Source of the DNA: Euglena gracilis
Taxonomy: Eukaryota; Euglenida; Euglenophyceae; Euglenales
NCBI GenBank assembly: GCA_039621445.1
Contig: CP154954.1
Coordinates: 47,905,847 to 47,969,846 of the forward strand
Reading direction: 5' to 3'
Length of the DNA: 64,000 nucleotides
Below are positions 34,206 through 48,200 of this stretch, one piece after another; the stretch's first letter is position 1; each line of letters starts with the position of its first letter. The notes under the pieces were generated by a model. It was not told where the DNA came from. It ran no database searches and saw only the letters and a program-made list of their open reading frames with translations. A program made the position numbers and the translations under genes.

Positions 34206-35400
34206 CCATAATGGTCGAAAAACGCCCATTTTCGGCTCGAAAACCCTTTTTCCGGGTCTGGAGAAGCATGGTTTTGGGGGGGAAATTTTTTCGATATTTT
34301 TCGCCTTTTTTGGCCGAAAACGGCTAAGCCCACCAGTGGAAAAAGTGTACAAAATGGCCAAAATCGGCCAAAAAAACGGCCATATCTCGGGCTACGCGAA
34401 CAGTTGCGGGGAAATCAAAATACCAGTAGATGGAGTGTTCCAAGGGCTTCAAATTAGGTCTCCGGACATTTCCTTTGATTTTGCTTCATTTGCAGAAAAT
34501 TTGAAAATATTGATTTTTGGCCGATTTTTGTCGGACAGTGGGAAAAGTGTACAAAATTGCCCGTTGGCCGAAAACGGACATATCTCGGGCCAGGCGGGGA
34601 GTTGCGGAGAAGTTGAAATACCAGCAGATGGGACGTTCCAAGGGCTTCAAATTAGGCCTCCGGACATTTCCTTTGACTTGGCTTCATTTTGGAGATATTT
34701 TGAAAATTGACATTTTTTTGGCCGAAATGGCAGAGTCCAAAAGGGGGCCAAAAAAACATCGTTTTGGGCCAAAAAAAAATGTTTTTCGATTTTTTTCGAT
34801 TTTATTGACCCGGTTTTGACCCAAAGTCAATGGGTTGGAGGCCCAAAACGGGGCGCCGGCGGGTCGAAAAACGCTCATTTTCGACTCAAAAACAGTTTTT
34901 CGGGTCCGGGAAGCATAAAAACATTGTTTTGGGCAAATTTTTTCTCGATTTCTTTCGATTTTTTTCGACTTTTTTGGCCGAAAAGTGTCAGACAGCGGAA
35001 AAAGTGTACAAAATGGCCCAAATTGGCCGAAAAAGGCCATAGCTCGGGCTAGGCGGGGAGTTGCGGGGAAATCAAAATACTCGCAGATGGGGCATTCCAA
35101 GGGCTTCAATTTAGGTCTCGGACATTTCCTTTGATTTTAGGTCATTTTCGATAAATTTTGAAAACATCGATTTTTTGACCCCCACCCCCCGAAAATGTCG
35201 GACAGTGGGAAAAGTGAACAAAACGGCCATCTGGGCAGAAAAAAGGCCGTATCTCGGGCGCGGAAATCAAAATACCAATCGATGGGGTGTTCCAAGGGCT
35301 TCAAATTAGGTCTCTGCACATTTCCTTTAATTTTGCTTCACTTTGGAGATATTATGAAAATCGACAGTTTTCGGCCGAAATGGCAGAGTCCAAAGGGCTT
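34206..35400. repeat. Tandem array of about 200-bp units
   Basis: Four units start near 34334, 34538, 34993 and 35206 with AGTGGGAAAAGTGTACAAAA. Each includes ATCTCGGGC, GTTCCAAGGGCTTCAAATTA and ACATTTCCTTTGATTTTGCT. Units of the neighbouring CGAAAAACG repeat are interleaved. Confidence 0.9.
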
Positions 35401-35713
35401 ATCCAGGGGGGGGGGGCGATCCTACCCAGTTTAGACCCCCCCTCGACCCTCCCTCCCCCCGGGTCGGGGCCACCTGGAGAACGGACGGATTATCACCATG
35501 ATCCCGGCCCGGTTCCCGGAATTTTTTTTCCAGTCGCGAGCGATTTGATTTCTAGTTCCGAATCACCCGGGGTTGACCCCCAACTCCCCGCCAGGCCCGA
35601 GTTATTCATGCGCGAAGGGGGTTTCGCCAGGGGAAAGCTTCGCTCTTACCCATAAAGGGATAAGAGCTCAGCGACCCCCCCCCTACCACCTACCTCAATA
35701 CCGAAGGGCTTCT

Positions 35714-35772
35714 CATCCATCCCTGCACAGCAGGGCGAGGAGGAGGGCGAGGGCCGGGGATGCGGCAAGCAT
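35714..35772 (-). CDS. Candidate signal-peptide exon (possible start of gene C)
   Basis: From ATG at 35772 the minus strand reads MLAASPALALLLALLC, a textbook signal-peptide core, before an in-frame stop after RDG. A weak donor (CTGCT/GTGCAG) would end the exon in phase 2, which does not match the phase 1 needed by the exon at 32293, so at least one more exon would be required. Alternatively the same place is a 29-bp microexon between GTGCAG and GTAGGTGG. It suits a secreted or membrane lectin, but the link is inferred. Confidence 0.3.
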
Positions 35773-38700
35773 GGGGGGGCGTGGGGCCTGCGGAGAGGTT
35801 GTTGGGCAGCCCGAACGCAGGGATGGCCTCGGGCACGGATGGGGTCAGACCGCTGTTGACCAACTGCGCCGTTCGACTTCCAGAGGGCCAGCCAGGCAGC
35901 CCCGGGAAGCACGGGACACAACGAGGGGCAGCACCGGTGCAGGCGTGGCGGACCGATTTCCACGCGAGGGCATCCCCCAATCCATTGTCGGCAACGTTGA
36001 AAGGTGATGCAAAGAGGAATGCACCGAATCTACAACGGAGACCTGTTTTCGGTGGAATTTCAACAAATTTTTTTTCTTGGATTTCGTTTTGTGTGTTTCT
36101 CAAGCCGTGACGATGGCTAATCATTTTCCCGCATACCTGGGATGATGGGGTTCCATCAGGTGGCGAGCGCCATGGGGTAAGCACACAAATCCGAAGCAAA
36201 AAAAGGAAAAAGCCACTGTAAGCAAGGTAGTGCACATGGCGAAATCAAAAACCACACCACAAAAAAACTGGTTCGGCAGATAATTTGCACGTCCCACACT
36301 GCTTTTCACCCACAGAATGCAAAAAAAGCACCTCTCAGAAATCTATCAGGGTGGGCTCAAATTAGCCTCGATTTTAATTACGCCTTCAATTTCAAACATC
36401 ATTACTCATCCTGAAGCCAGCGGAACAGACACTAATACATGTGCCAGAAATGAAAACAAGCAGAAATTCAGTGTCATGCCAAGGAAATAAATGCAAGGAA
36501 AATGTGTCAAAATGGTTTTTGTCCTTTCCGAACAAAATCTGCAAATAGCGAGCACTAAACGCAGGAATTACGAAGATGTTTTCCTGTTGTTTCTTTGACT
36601 GCCTTAAAAAAGGATGGGGAATTCCAGATGATCCTTCAATGCAGCGGTTTCATTTCATAGCCCAAGTAATGAACCACACTCTCTTTTTCTTTACTTGGAT
36701 TCATTTAATGAATTCGGTTCAATCAAGGAGAAAATGTGACAAAATATCCACGGCATGTCCCAGTTGTCAGTGCCAGTTGCCAGTTGTCAGTTGTCAGTGC
36801 CCAGTCCCCTGATGTCCCCCTGTTCAAGTTCCCATCCACCCTGGGTATCCCTAGGTATCTCCCCACTGCATCAATCCCAGGGGCAGTGCTCAGAGGAATG
36901 GTCAAGTGAGGAGAGGTGGATGAGGGCTGAAAAGGTAATCAGACGGAGGTTGGCGAGGGAGGCAGAGCGGTAAATGCACAGAAGTGAGAGTGAGTCAGTG
37001 GTCAATGTGGGCTGGTCGGCGACATTGAGGACGAGTGGGGGGGAAAGCTTCCAGGGGCTGCAGTCACCGCCAGTGGTAGCGTTGAAGCGCAGAGCGACGA
37101 AGAAGGCAGAGGCCGCCGCACTGGTATTAAGCTTACGGCCCGCCTTTGCACACGCCAACTCCATGTGCCAAGTGTGCATGTGGGGACCCTGGAGCCCCCC
37201 CCCCCCCCCATGGTTAAACACAAAATGCGGGCAAACTTTTGGGGGTGGGGGCAATTCACTTGGTACGACTTTGGTGTTGATGTGGAAAATAAGCAAATGA
37301 AACTGAAAAATGTGGTGACAAGGTTGCAAAGTTAAACATAGAGAGCTGGGTGAATTGGTACATGTGGAGGACAACTGCCGGGGCAAGCACCACGGCAGGG
37401 GGGGGGGGGCATATTGGTTAATCCATACATCGATACTTATATCCACCCACCCATTTATCCATCGGCACACCCATCCATTCCACCCAGCAATCAATTCCAT
37501 ATACGCTCGTGCACAAACTTGCATTGAACATAAAAAAAAATATAAAAAATATGTGTATACATAGATCGACAAAAAATATACATTTTTGGTCAACTTTTAG
37601 GGCTACCTTGGTTTGATACTAAGACTAGACTACTTAGTTTGATACTAAGCCTAGTATATATCTGTGGGGGGGGTCTGGCTGGACGCCGGCATCTTTTTTT
37701 TTGTGGCTGGAAAAGGTGCTGGCAACCTGGACCCCCCCTGGAGGGGAGGGGTGGGGTTTGGCTCAAAGAATTCCCTGAAGAGCAATCGTTGTCCACCGGT
37801 TTTGACGCCTCCGGAAGGATTTCACAAGCCAGCACTCCATCCCACAGGCAGCCTCTGGGCTGGGGGGCAGGCAGCATCACTGGAGGGCACTGGAAGCCAA
37901 AGGAGGGACGACAGGGCAGTGGGGGGCAGGCTTCTTTTTCATACCCGGGCTGCCGGCCCAGGGCCCAGACCCAGACCCGGACCCGGACGCCCCCCCCCCA
38001 GGGGGTCTTCCAAGTTAAGGAGAAGCCTGGGGGGGGAGCTGAAGGGTTTGCGACCAGTGAGACGCTGGGGGCGGGGACGCCCTCCCGTGGCAGCCAACCT
38101 TGCGTTTTCGTCGAGGGTGGCCGTCCGGTGGCCCACGGAGGCCCGTTAGGTTGGAAAACCTGAATCAGAAGTCGACCTTTCTGGGCAAAAAATGGGTTGG
38201 AAGCCTTTCACTTAAACAAACTCCCTATCCCCTAGCCATACCATGCATTTTACGGTGGGGAAAGGATCTCGATGCTTCACGCCCAGGGACACTCCCCAGC
38301 CAGGCAGGCTGTCACACCCCACACCGAAGCAAAAAAAAAAAAAACAACAAAAAGGAGGCGGTCCGAAGAAGCAGCAAATTCATGTGGGTCCAGTTAAAAG
38401 TCATTCACCCTTGGGGATGCTCCCGCACCGCGTGGATCAGTGTGTTCTGTCTGCACCACGTGTGGCGCCGGGTGCACCGCGTGGCACCACATGACAAGAA
38501 TCAGGTACAAACTGAAAATGACTCCTCGAGAGAGAAACACCTGCGAAAACACCCAGCGATTCCAAAAATGGAACAACAGAACAATTTGGGTGACATTGGT
38601 CGTTTTTAGCTGGTTTCAGCCCACATTTCAACTGGTTTTGCCACCACATCTCAATGATTCTGTTCAAACGGCTATTGCATCTCTGCAAGTGGCACAAAAT

Positions 38701-41028
38701 GGTCAAAAGTGGCCAAAAATGGGCACCAAAAAATGCAAAAAAAAGCCAGAAATTGATGAAAAAAATTGCATACAAATGGCCAAACGTGGTCTAAATTGCT
38801 AGATGCAGCCCAAAATGGCTGACAGTGGCCAAAAGTAGTCCAAAATGGCCAAACAATGGAGCCCAACAAAAAAAGGAAGGGAAACTGACTAAAAGTGAGG
38901 TGCTGATGAAATAATATGTGAAATTGCACAATTGGAAATGATTTTTCTCACACAATGCATGCGGTGTGCCACGGGTGCACGCGGTGCCGAGATGTGTGAG
39001 AGCGTCCCCCTTACCCCCTGCGAGCTGTTCATTTGAAGAAAGCTAATCAGCTCTTTGCAGTGCCCGACCCCATTGTCTTGGAAGGGCATGCCCTGTGGTA
39101 CTATTTTCACTCAGCCCAGCAGGGCAGTGGGGCGCGGGCAGGGGCGGCGGCAGAGGGTCGCCGGGGTCGTGCGGGGGGCCCGCGGCGGAACATCGAAAGG
39201 GCCGGGCCACGGCTGGCGGTTGGGGCCCACAGCACCGAAAGCCCCGGCGGAGCGCTGCCGGTGGCTCGGTTCGGGGCCACGACCCCCCCCCAGGTGTCAT
39301 TGGTCAAACGGAAACCAGTCCAAAAAGCCGAGAACTTATGCCCGGGGAATGGGGGGAGGGAGGGGCAAAGATCATGCTGTGTGCCTGCACCTGAGGCATG
39401 TGTATGTGTTGATGTGCGCAGGCACAATCGTGTAAATTGGGAAACCCCAGCAACAAAAAAAGATGGCAGCACAGACGATCATGGGACCAAATGCCAGAAA
39501 ACCGCATTCATCGAGACGCCACCCCAAGCCGAGGGAGGCATGCGCATCTTGGGGAAGGCCGGGAAGAGCCGGGGGCGCCCCTGCCGAATATACAACTGTT
39601 AGTTCCAGTCAAATGGGGGCAACCGTGGGAGCCGCATAGGTGGGAGACAGGGGCCCGCTCCACCGTGGGGGGGAGGAGGAGTGCGGCGAGTCGAGGCAGA
39701 GGAGGGGGTCAGCGCTGGCAGTGGAGCGGTGGCCTGGGCCCAGGGCCGCTGCCGGGGCTCCAAGCCGGGGGGCGAGGGCAGGGCTGTGTGGGAACGCCTG
39801 GTGGGGGGAGGCAGCCCCTCAGCAGGATTTGATTGAGGGAAGAGGGGAAGAATGGCCGGGGGGGGGGATGTGCCGGTCCGGCTCGAAAAATATGCGCAAA
39901 AAAATGATAAAATGCACATAAATGTGGTGAAAAGAAGGAAATGACGAAAAAAATGTGCCAGAAAGAAACAAATGCGCTGGAAAAGTATTGGAAAAAAAAT
40001 GTGCAAAAAAATGTGATAAAATGCACAAAAATGCACATTTTTGGAAAAACTGCGCAAAAAAAAGGCGCAAAAAAATACAAAAAGACATCCCCCCTGCACT
40101 GCCTCGAAATTCTGGCAAGGCTGCTCCTGCTGGCGGTGGTGGTAGAGGAGCCCCCCTCTCTACCCCTTCCCTTCTTTACATCGAACCCAGGGGGGGGGAC
40201 CCGCCAGGGTAATTAGACAGTTCAACATAGGAAAAATTCCTTCGGCACCGAAGGGACCTTCAACCTGAAGAACGGCGGCTCGGGCACACCGGGAAGGGGG
40301 CCGACGCCGGCTGGGGCTGGCCATCCCGGTTGGCCCTGGGCACGGGAAGGGGGGCCATCCGGGCGGAAGGGAAGGGAAGGGAAGGCGGAGCGAGGGGAGG
40401 CCTGGGGCAAGCACCCATGGTCAGCCAGAATCCCAGGCGCAGTCACGCCTGGTCACGCCCGGTCACGGCCAGTCGCGCTCCGTCATTCCATGGGTGCTTG
40501 GCTCGGGAGGCCGAGGAAGGCGACAGCGAGAGAATGAGACGGCAGCGCGGGCTCTGCCGGCCGCAGGCGTGCTTTGAAGCCCCCCCCTGCGTTCAGCGGC
40601 CTTGAAACCCAGTGGCCAGACTTCCCAAAGCCCACTGGGACAGGGACCAGAAGGCCGTCGCATCCTATTTTCCCAAACCCAAACGGTTGGGGGGCATACT
40701 CTGGGGGATACATCATTCTGGTGCTAACCTCACTTTCAACCTGCCTCAAATCATATTTTGAAACCATTTCGAGCGTTCATAGGAAAACTCTGCAAAATTT
40801 CCCAGAATTTTTTTTGCACTTTGCAATTGAAAGTTTATGGGCTGATCCCACTGGACAAAGCGATACCCAACGTTTCATTTCAGTCGACCAAAAAGGTGGT
40901 CCGGCAACCTGAATAATGGTCCTCTGCTCTGAGCCCTGAGCCAGGTGCCAAAAAGGTGCCGGCTGGCAGGACAACAGACAGACGGGGGGGGGGGTAGAAT
41001 CCCATGTGGCTCACAAGATCGGAAATAC
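35773..41028. other. Mostly gene-free interval with GC-rich islands
   Basis: AT-rich sequence with GC-rich islands at 37.7-38.1, 39.1-39.3, 39.6-39.8 and 40.3-40.6 kb. None gives a convincing splice-bounded exon in a single frame. It holds a GCTGG-family copy (37665-37755), AAAATGCGCAAAAAAATG arrays near 39890-40085 and the CCTTCGGCACCGAAGG palindrome at 40239-40254. Some islands may be unrecognised exons of an upstream gene. Confidence 0.35.
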
Positions 41029-41079
41029 CTTTGGGCGGCCAGGGTTGGGGGGGAAAGACGCCTGGCCAGCGGTCAGCGC
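41029..41079 (-). CDS. Candidate 51-bp exon, unassigned
   Basis: Phase-0 stretch ALTAGQASFPPNPGRPK between a GTGGAG acceptor-like site and the donor CCAAAG/GTATTT. It is too short to assign. It could belong with the exon at 43017-43190 in one minus-strand gene. Confidence 0.2.
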
Positions 41080-41647
41080 CTCCACGGCCCAAAGTCACCA
41101 AAGAGGGGGGAGGAGGTGTGAGGGCGCAGACCGGGGCGCAGGGATGGGGGGCTTGGGATGTGGCCTCAAACACGGCTTGCCGCAATAGATCTGGCGAGGC
41201 AGATGACCCCGGCAGCCGGACCTCCAAGCCCAAAAGTCAGACCCCCCCCGGAAGTCTGACTCAACAGATTTTTTTTAAAAAAGAGCGTTCTTTCTTTTAC
41301 GGGGGGGGGTAAATTGTGTAAACCGCAGGTTGACATTGCGAGTTCGCAATGAAGAGTGCAGTGCAAGCGAGAGAGAAAAATAACGCGAGGGAAGATGATG
41401 TCTCATTCTGCTCATTATTTCTGCTCTGCCCATTGCGCCCCACTAGCAAAATGACACTGCACCCCCATCGTGAAAGAACAGAAGGGCGGAGTGCAACGTG
41501 TCACGCAGAGAGCTGCTAGTATTCATTTTTCATCAGCTGGCAATAGTGCAAAGGCAAAGGCCAGTTTAGCATATTCCGCCAAAATCACGCACGTGGAGTG
41601 GTGCATTGGGCAATTCCAGGTCGGGACAATTCCCACACGCGTACCGA

Positions 41648-41707
41648 AACACACACACACACACACACACACGCACGCACGCACGCACGCACGCATGCAC
41701 AGGCACG

Positions 41708-41752
<45 letters not shown>

Positions 41753-41760
41753 ACACACAC
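41648..41760. repeat. (CA)n / (GCAC)n microsatellite
   Basis: ACACAC tract with internal GCAC units, about 110 bp. Confidence 0.95.
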
Positions 41761-42879
41761 CTTGACCGACAGACAAAAACACACAACACAAAATCCTTTC
41801 ACTGTAAAAAGTGGTTACCTGCAGCCTGCAACGAAACAGGCACGATTTCTTCCACAACCAACAAAACCAACAGCGGAAAATCCAGAGTTGTTGCTCTGAG
41901 TGACAAAGGTCCATTAGGAAATGTGAGACAAACATATTTGATACAAGAACCGGCAAGGACAGCAGGCCTCCAGCAACCATCCCTGGCAGAAAGCAAGAGG
42001 GAAATCGCAGCTGGGCAGCCGGCGCAGCTGAGGCCCCTTTCGGCTGTCTGCCGAGGGGGCTATTGACTTTGTGCACGGGTGAGGATGGCCGTGTTTGAGG
42101 TGTGGGCGTGGGTGGATATGTCTATGGATTGGGAGTTTGTGTGCTTTGTGTGTCTGTGTGTGCCTCAGAGGCTTTTCCAGGACCTGGGGGGGAGGGGGAG
42201 TCAAGACCTGCCCACCCACCCCTGGGGGGCTTGGGGGGGGGGGGGGCTCGGGAAACCAACTTTTGGGGTCAATTTTGAGGTCCCAAGAAATTGTTTCGTG
42301 CCAAAAATAGAAGGGAATCCCACCTTGGGCGGCGTGCTTGGCCCGACCCCCTGGGGGGGGTGGACCCACCCACCCAGCCTCCCCTTCCCCCCTGGGTAAG
42401 CACACTTAAAAAAAAAGTCTCTGGTGCACATGTGCAATCCATGCGAAAGGTGTGTGTGGTAAGAGTGCCACTATCATAAGGCGTCAGGCGGGCGGGAGCA
42501 GTGGGATCCTCGGCGAAAGCGCAGGGGCTCACGCGGACGATGAGGCACCTGGATTTGGACCAGAGACAGCTCAGTGGGTGCAACACTCCCTGTGGTTTGC
42601 AGCACTCCCTGTGGTAGCACGGATAATGCTGGATCTAGATGCCTCATGCTGAGCGCCAATGTACGGCCATCGGCCGTCGGGCCAGAGTAGGCTGACATCA
42701 ACAGCTTGGGGGTGTGCTGTGATTGTTGTTTGTTTTTGAAATTGACAGTTCATTTATGAGTTGGTGAGCAGGGCGGTCCGAAAGGAAAAAAAAATCTCTC
42801 CGCTGCCCAGCACACAGGAAAATGCGCAAAGAAATTTGGCATTCTTCGGTGACAACAGGTCGACATCAGGGGAAAAAAA

Positions 42880-42990
42880 CTGAATCTTGGCATCCTTGGA
42901 CCATCGCCCATCCACCCAAATCATCAAAAAATGTGCTTTTTGGACTTTTTAGTTTGGGACGTTCAGGTCCAGTTTGCCCGAAAGGGGGGC
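42880..42990. repeat. Dispersed repeat GGCATCCTTGGACCATCGCC
   Basis: Shares GCATCCTTGGACCATCGCCC and a following gap-aligned segment with 57690-57800 and, more diverged, 61850-61980. Sits next to the exon at 43017-43190. Confidence 0.8.
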
Positions 42991-43016
42991 TGTCCGTAAG
43001 AAAATAAAAAAAATAC

Positions 43017-43190
43017 TTTCCTGTCCCTTAAGGACCGCCCTGTTGGTGAACAGAATTTGTGGCTGGGGGTTGGAGGCTTTTGTGCTGATGGCCACTGCGA
43101 AATATGGAAACGCCATGGGTGGGTCCATGCTGTGGCCAATCACCTGCAAACCCCACGCGATATCTTGAGAATATCCGACTGGAATAGCAC
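43017..43190 (-). CDS. Orphan exon, unknown protein (gene H)
   Basis: A 174-bp open stretch between ATCTGTTCAG (acceptor) and GGAAA/GTATTT (donor). It encodes AIPVGYSQDIAWGLQVIGHS, then PMAFPYFAVAISTKASNPQP and QILFTNRAVLKGQE. The composition is protein-like and it has good splice borders, but codon third positions are not GC-rich as in the other genes here. A nearby 105-residue open frame (43262-43579, minus) shows similar low-GC, protein-like composition (FYGIRFDDKTVFISWCFLE) and may be related or chance. No family recognised. Confidence 0.35.
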
Positions 43191-44627
43191 CTGAACAGAT
43201 ATAAATAGCACATAAACCGACATAGGAAACCTGCACCTCCTCACAATTACACCCCCATCCTTCAGCTGGGGGTGAAAACAACGTGGGCCTTCGTTGTCAA
43301 AACACGCAAATCAAACTCAAAACCACTCAAAAACTCAAAAAAAAGGTTGAATTGTAAATTCCTCCAGGGGCTCCCAAGGGTGAACACCTCTTTGTGGGAG
43401 AGGAATAAATCGTACATCCTCTGGGGAGAATTATTCATAATGGCATCCTTGTGGAACTTTTCCGGGAACCCACTGAGCCTCGGTTCAAGAAAACACCAAC
43501 TTATGAAGACTGTTTTATCATCAAACCGGATCCCATAAAATTTGGGGTTAAAAAACCAAAAACACTTTAAAAATGCCACTTTTTGGCCAACCTTGACCAG
43601 TCAAAAATGCACAAAATGCACAAAAAAAATGCGCATTTTTCCAAAAAAAAATGCGCAAAAAATGTGCAGAATCTGACAGGAAGAGCGCAAGTGTCATGAA
43701 AATGGAAAACAGCAACAAATTTACAAGAATTATATGGTACTATGACGAAAATCCAAGCTTAAGAAGTCAAAAATTTTCAAAAATGCAAAAATGCAAAATT
43801 ATGAAATTTTGTCCAAAATGCACAAAAAAAAGATAAATGACAAAAAAAACACCAAAATGGAAAAAATGTGCTGAAAAAATTCAAGGCAAAAAAAAATGCG
43901 ATAGATTGCACATGATTGGAAATTGCACACAAACGAGAAAACGTTAAATGTCACATCCGAAAATGCACAAAACGCCCAACCCTTGGCTCTCAATTTCTGA
44001 AAAACTTCGGCACTCGCGCCGAAAAGTTTTTTGGTCCAGCGTGGCCAGCTTCGCTAGGCTGGCCCCAACTGTGTTTGGGATCAGCAACCTGGCTGGGAGC
44101 TGCTCGCTGATAAAAACGTGCTGGCTGACTGGACCCCTCCTCTGTGGGTTGGGTCTCCGCCGGCTTAAGGAATCCCTGCAAAACAGTTCAATAACCTGTG
44201 AAAAGATGTGGGGGAAAAAACCCACTGAGAAAGAATTCATTTATCCCAATGTTCTCCGTCATCAAACACGACACAAACAAACAGGCAAGGTTCATTTGCA
44301 GGGAATCTCAGCAAGCCAGAAAAACACATATCTGACCACCAAAATGTCATTGCTGGTGTGACGGCCGGCAAACGGACACCCACGGCATATCGGCGCTGGG
44401 GATTCGGTTCGCTGGGTCAGTGGCCATATATGCAGCGAGCACTGCAGTTCAGGGTCACAGACAGAGTTGAAAGTTTGGGGGGGGGGGGGCACTGGCAGCG
44501 GGAGGGTGTGAGCAGTGGCTAGGTTGGTGGAGGGGTGTGGGTGGTTGTCTGGTTGTGGGTGTGGGCATGGCTGCAGATGTGGGGGGTGATTTTACTGGAA
44601 TCCTGCAAAATACAATCACTTATTCAC

Positions 44628-44945
44628 TGGCCGACCCTATCCCCCCGGGGGGTGGATGACTGGCTTTTTCAGAGTGACTGATTGGTTTTTGGCTCAGACC
44701 TCCCCCCCCCCCCGGAGGGGTCAGCAAAAAAACTACTAAAATGACCCGGCACCGAAGGTGCAGGAAATTTTTTGGGCCATTTTTTTTTCATGTTTTTGGT
44801 CAAATTTCCTTTGGATTCTAGAGTGGCCGACGACCCCCCTGGGGTGGGTAGTGACTGCCTGGTTTCCCGAAAAAAGTGCCGAACTGGTTTTTCGAAGAGT
44901 GGAGGGAGTCCGGGGGGGGGGGGGTCGGTAAAAAAAATTGTATGT
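44628..44945. mobile_element. MITE-like element, ACCAGTCAGTCAC family, inverted copy
   Basis: Carries GGGTGGATGACTGGCTTTTT, a GGCACCGAAGGTGC core and GGATTCTAGAGTGGCCGAC, which is the reverse complement of landmarks in the copy at 59455-59740. Poly-C/poly-G palindromes lie near both ends. Confidence 0.6.
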
Positions 44946-45264
44946 CCTCGAACCTGCTACGATACAAAAGAATGAGCAAACTGCCACACTTTTACAATTG
45001 GCATTGGCATTTTTCATGTTGCCGAGTGTTTGATTGGTGGAAATTGTTCATGCGAGACTCAAAACGAGTCTCGCATCCAGTTTGACCCCGTCTATCAAAA
45101 CACCACGCGGCCCGAACTGGTGGCCAGACGCGGGAACGCAGAGCCAGGTGTCAGCGATACGGCCACAGCTACTGGCAGTCTGCCATTCCGAGCGGCGGCA
45201 CCATATCCACCCAAGGAGAGTGAGGGAGCATTTCGTGTCCCTTTCGATTTACCGAGGGGGGGGG

Positions 45265-48200
45265 TCAATTCATCGTTGCCGAGGCACCGGATGGCACACA
45301 CTGCAAGCAGAAAGGGCAGCCCGGGCAGCTGAGAACGACGACGTAGATATTCCCGTATGAATCCCCGAACGCCATCTTGGCCGTCAGGCCGCAGGAGAGG
45401 CAATACACGGGGGCCTTGGTCGGCGCCATGGAATCACTTATTGACCCCCCCCATGGAGGGCGCGTTTCCCAAGCCCAAACCCACCCACCCGCTCCTTTCT
45501 TAAAAACCCACCCACGCATGACCCAGGGGGTCAACCCACCCACCCACCATCCACCTAAAATCACCTGCCCATTGTGCACCCCCAAGCCCCATGGGCTGGG
45601 GGGCAACCCACCCACCCACACAAATCTCCGGAATCCACCTGTGTGACCCCTTCCATCAGGGGCAGGCGACACAAGTGTTAAATGAGTCCATGGTCTGGAA
45701 CGAGACCACCTCCTCCCCCGTTTCCGGGTGGAAGATGTACACCGCCCGGTCGTTGCACACCGCCACAATGTAGCTGTGTGTGGGGGAGGGTGGCAGGGAG
45801 GGGGGACTTGCGACACATTTGCAGGATGGATACAAACCCCTTCCTCAATCTGAACCCTCCCCGGTGTGCTGTTTGGGTGAATGAGTTGGGTGAATGAGTT
45901 GGCTATTGGGTGAATGAGTTGTTTGGACGCCTTATCCGCAGGGTTGTTATTGTTGACCTTACTCAGGAAGCGTGCATTTGAATGGTTCAAAGCAATTCTT
46001 ACGGTTAAATTTTCCTGCGTGCATATTTGCCGACCACCAACTGTTGTTATGCATTAAGTGCCCAGAGGGCAGAAAACATTTGCCTTTGAATTTCTTTCCC
46101 CAGAGACATCGGTCAGAAAATGATTATAATAATACCCATATCTTTTGGAAACGCTATTGCCAAAAGCTTCTGCATGTCCACAAACAACAGCATCAGCACC
46201 AAGCAGCAGTTGCAGCGTGTGCAGCAGTGGGGGGGGGAGACTCCAGAGTGGGTGGCATGGCGAGGATACATACAAGCCAAAGAGTCCCGGCGCGTAAGTG
46301 GAGAGGGTCCAGGCGAGCTTCCGCATGGAGCACTTCTTCCCCAGCGGCTGGACGCTGCGGGCAAGCAGGCCATCCAACCCAAGTCCCCCTCCCCCCCTTC
46401 TGGTGACTGAATGTGTGGGAGAGGTCTGAGGGCACCGCGGGGGGGGGGGGGCACAAGCCCACACAGGTACACACACAGATCTGATGCAGTTCTGAGGCAC
46501 CAGGCCTGCATGAGGCCAGCCAGGCCACGCGCAGGCCTGGCCTCCTGGCGTGGCCAGGGGGAAAGCACAGGCGTGTGGTGAAAGGTGTGCACGAGCGCCC
46601 TCGGACCGTCTGCAGGGGTCCAAATGAATGGAGACGGGACGGCGACGTTGGAGCCTCGCGCTCGGGCATCCCGCTTTTCTTTCCGCCAAGAAACGGAAAA
46701 CGTCTGCTGCTTCCCTGTTTGCTGTCAGCTAGAATAAAATCCTCCCCCCAATGAGACCCCCCTGCCCATTTTCAGCAAAAATCCAAATGGTGGAAAGATC
46801 AAAAAATAGACCCCCTCAAAAATTATGAAGCCGCCCCAAAGGGGTTTTTTTTGACATTTTCATTCTCCATTTTTCGCTCGTGCCAAATTGGCACCTTCTG
46901 GGACAGTTTGTGTGCATTGCTGAATATCCTGCTCTTTGGGCATATATTTTGGACCCTCCAGCGGGAAAGTTTTTTCGGTTGAAACTTTCAGCAAAAAAAA
47001 AATAGAAATAGAAAATAACAACACCAAAGTGCACACCTGGGGTCTTATATATTTGGAAGAGGGTTGTCAATAAACCCCGGGGAAGCGGTCGGTTAAATTC
47101 CGACGCCATCAGGCGTCTGTGACGGTTGGGCCACTGTCGGCCACTTCTGCAATAACCCACCCCCAATTAGGGTGGGTTATGACTTCAAAAACAACAACAA
47201 CCAGTCAATCACCCCTGGCCTGGGGGAGGGGGCACACAAATGGCATGGCTTTACCCCAACAGAGACACCGGGGGATGGACACCTGTTGACCTCGAACATG
47301 CGAGTGCAGAGCCCGGTCTCCACGTCCCACACGTGCACGATGCTCTCGTCGTTGGACACCACGCTGCGGCCGTCTTGGGAATACGTGCAGGCGAGCACGA
47401 TGCCCCGGTGGCCCCGTAGCACCCGCCTGCCGGGGGTGGGGGAGGAGCTGATGGCCGGGTACTCCGCCCGAAGGTCATGCCTTTCTCTGACCGCAGAGTG
47501 GGTTTTGCATTCACGAGTATCAGAGAGGCTGTGAAGCACAATGTGATTTTGCCGAAGTCAAAAGTCAAGTCAAGTCCCATTTACAACTTGCCTGGAGAGG
47601 ACCGGGAAGCGGGGGAGAGGGCAGGCAGGGGCATACAGAGTTTGGCCGGTGGTGGCGGACCAGATGCGAAGTGTTTTGTCCGCGGCGGCAGAGCAGATGC
47701 ACTCGCCATCTGGTGCATATGACACCGCGACGATGATGCCTGCGGTGCACGCGACCCACATGGATGGGACCGCGACGGGGCCTCAGAAGGGGGGGGGGTC
47801 GCTGCGCGCTGGCGACAAGCCAGAAACCCACCGTCACATTGGCATACAACGTTGGGGAGCAGGGGCTGTGCCACGCCACCATTGGCTCATAAATTGTCAT
47901 GCAGGTTGGTGGGTTTTTCTTGGAAAAATAAGCCATAAGCCCAGGGGGGAAAACTGTACGCGGGCCATTCAAAATCTGCACTGCAAAAAAAACTGCAAAA
48001 AAATTGCAAAAAAAAACTGCAAAAAAAACTGCACTTCAACAAAAAAAACACAATAAACAAGCCGTGAATATAGCATGAATAAACAAATTCATGCAATTCG
48101 CATTAACCCTTTTGCTGTCGTCATCTTCAAAACTGTGCAGCAAATGCCAAGCGTGAATTGGGATTGCTCATGGAAATAATCAGTCAAATTATGGTTTATG

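Noticed and set aside
33057-34710. Plus- and minus-strand frames of 80-180 codons in the tandem arrays
   Set aside because: They repeat with the array period and lack start, stop or splice context.
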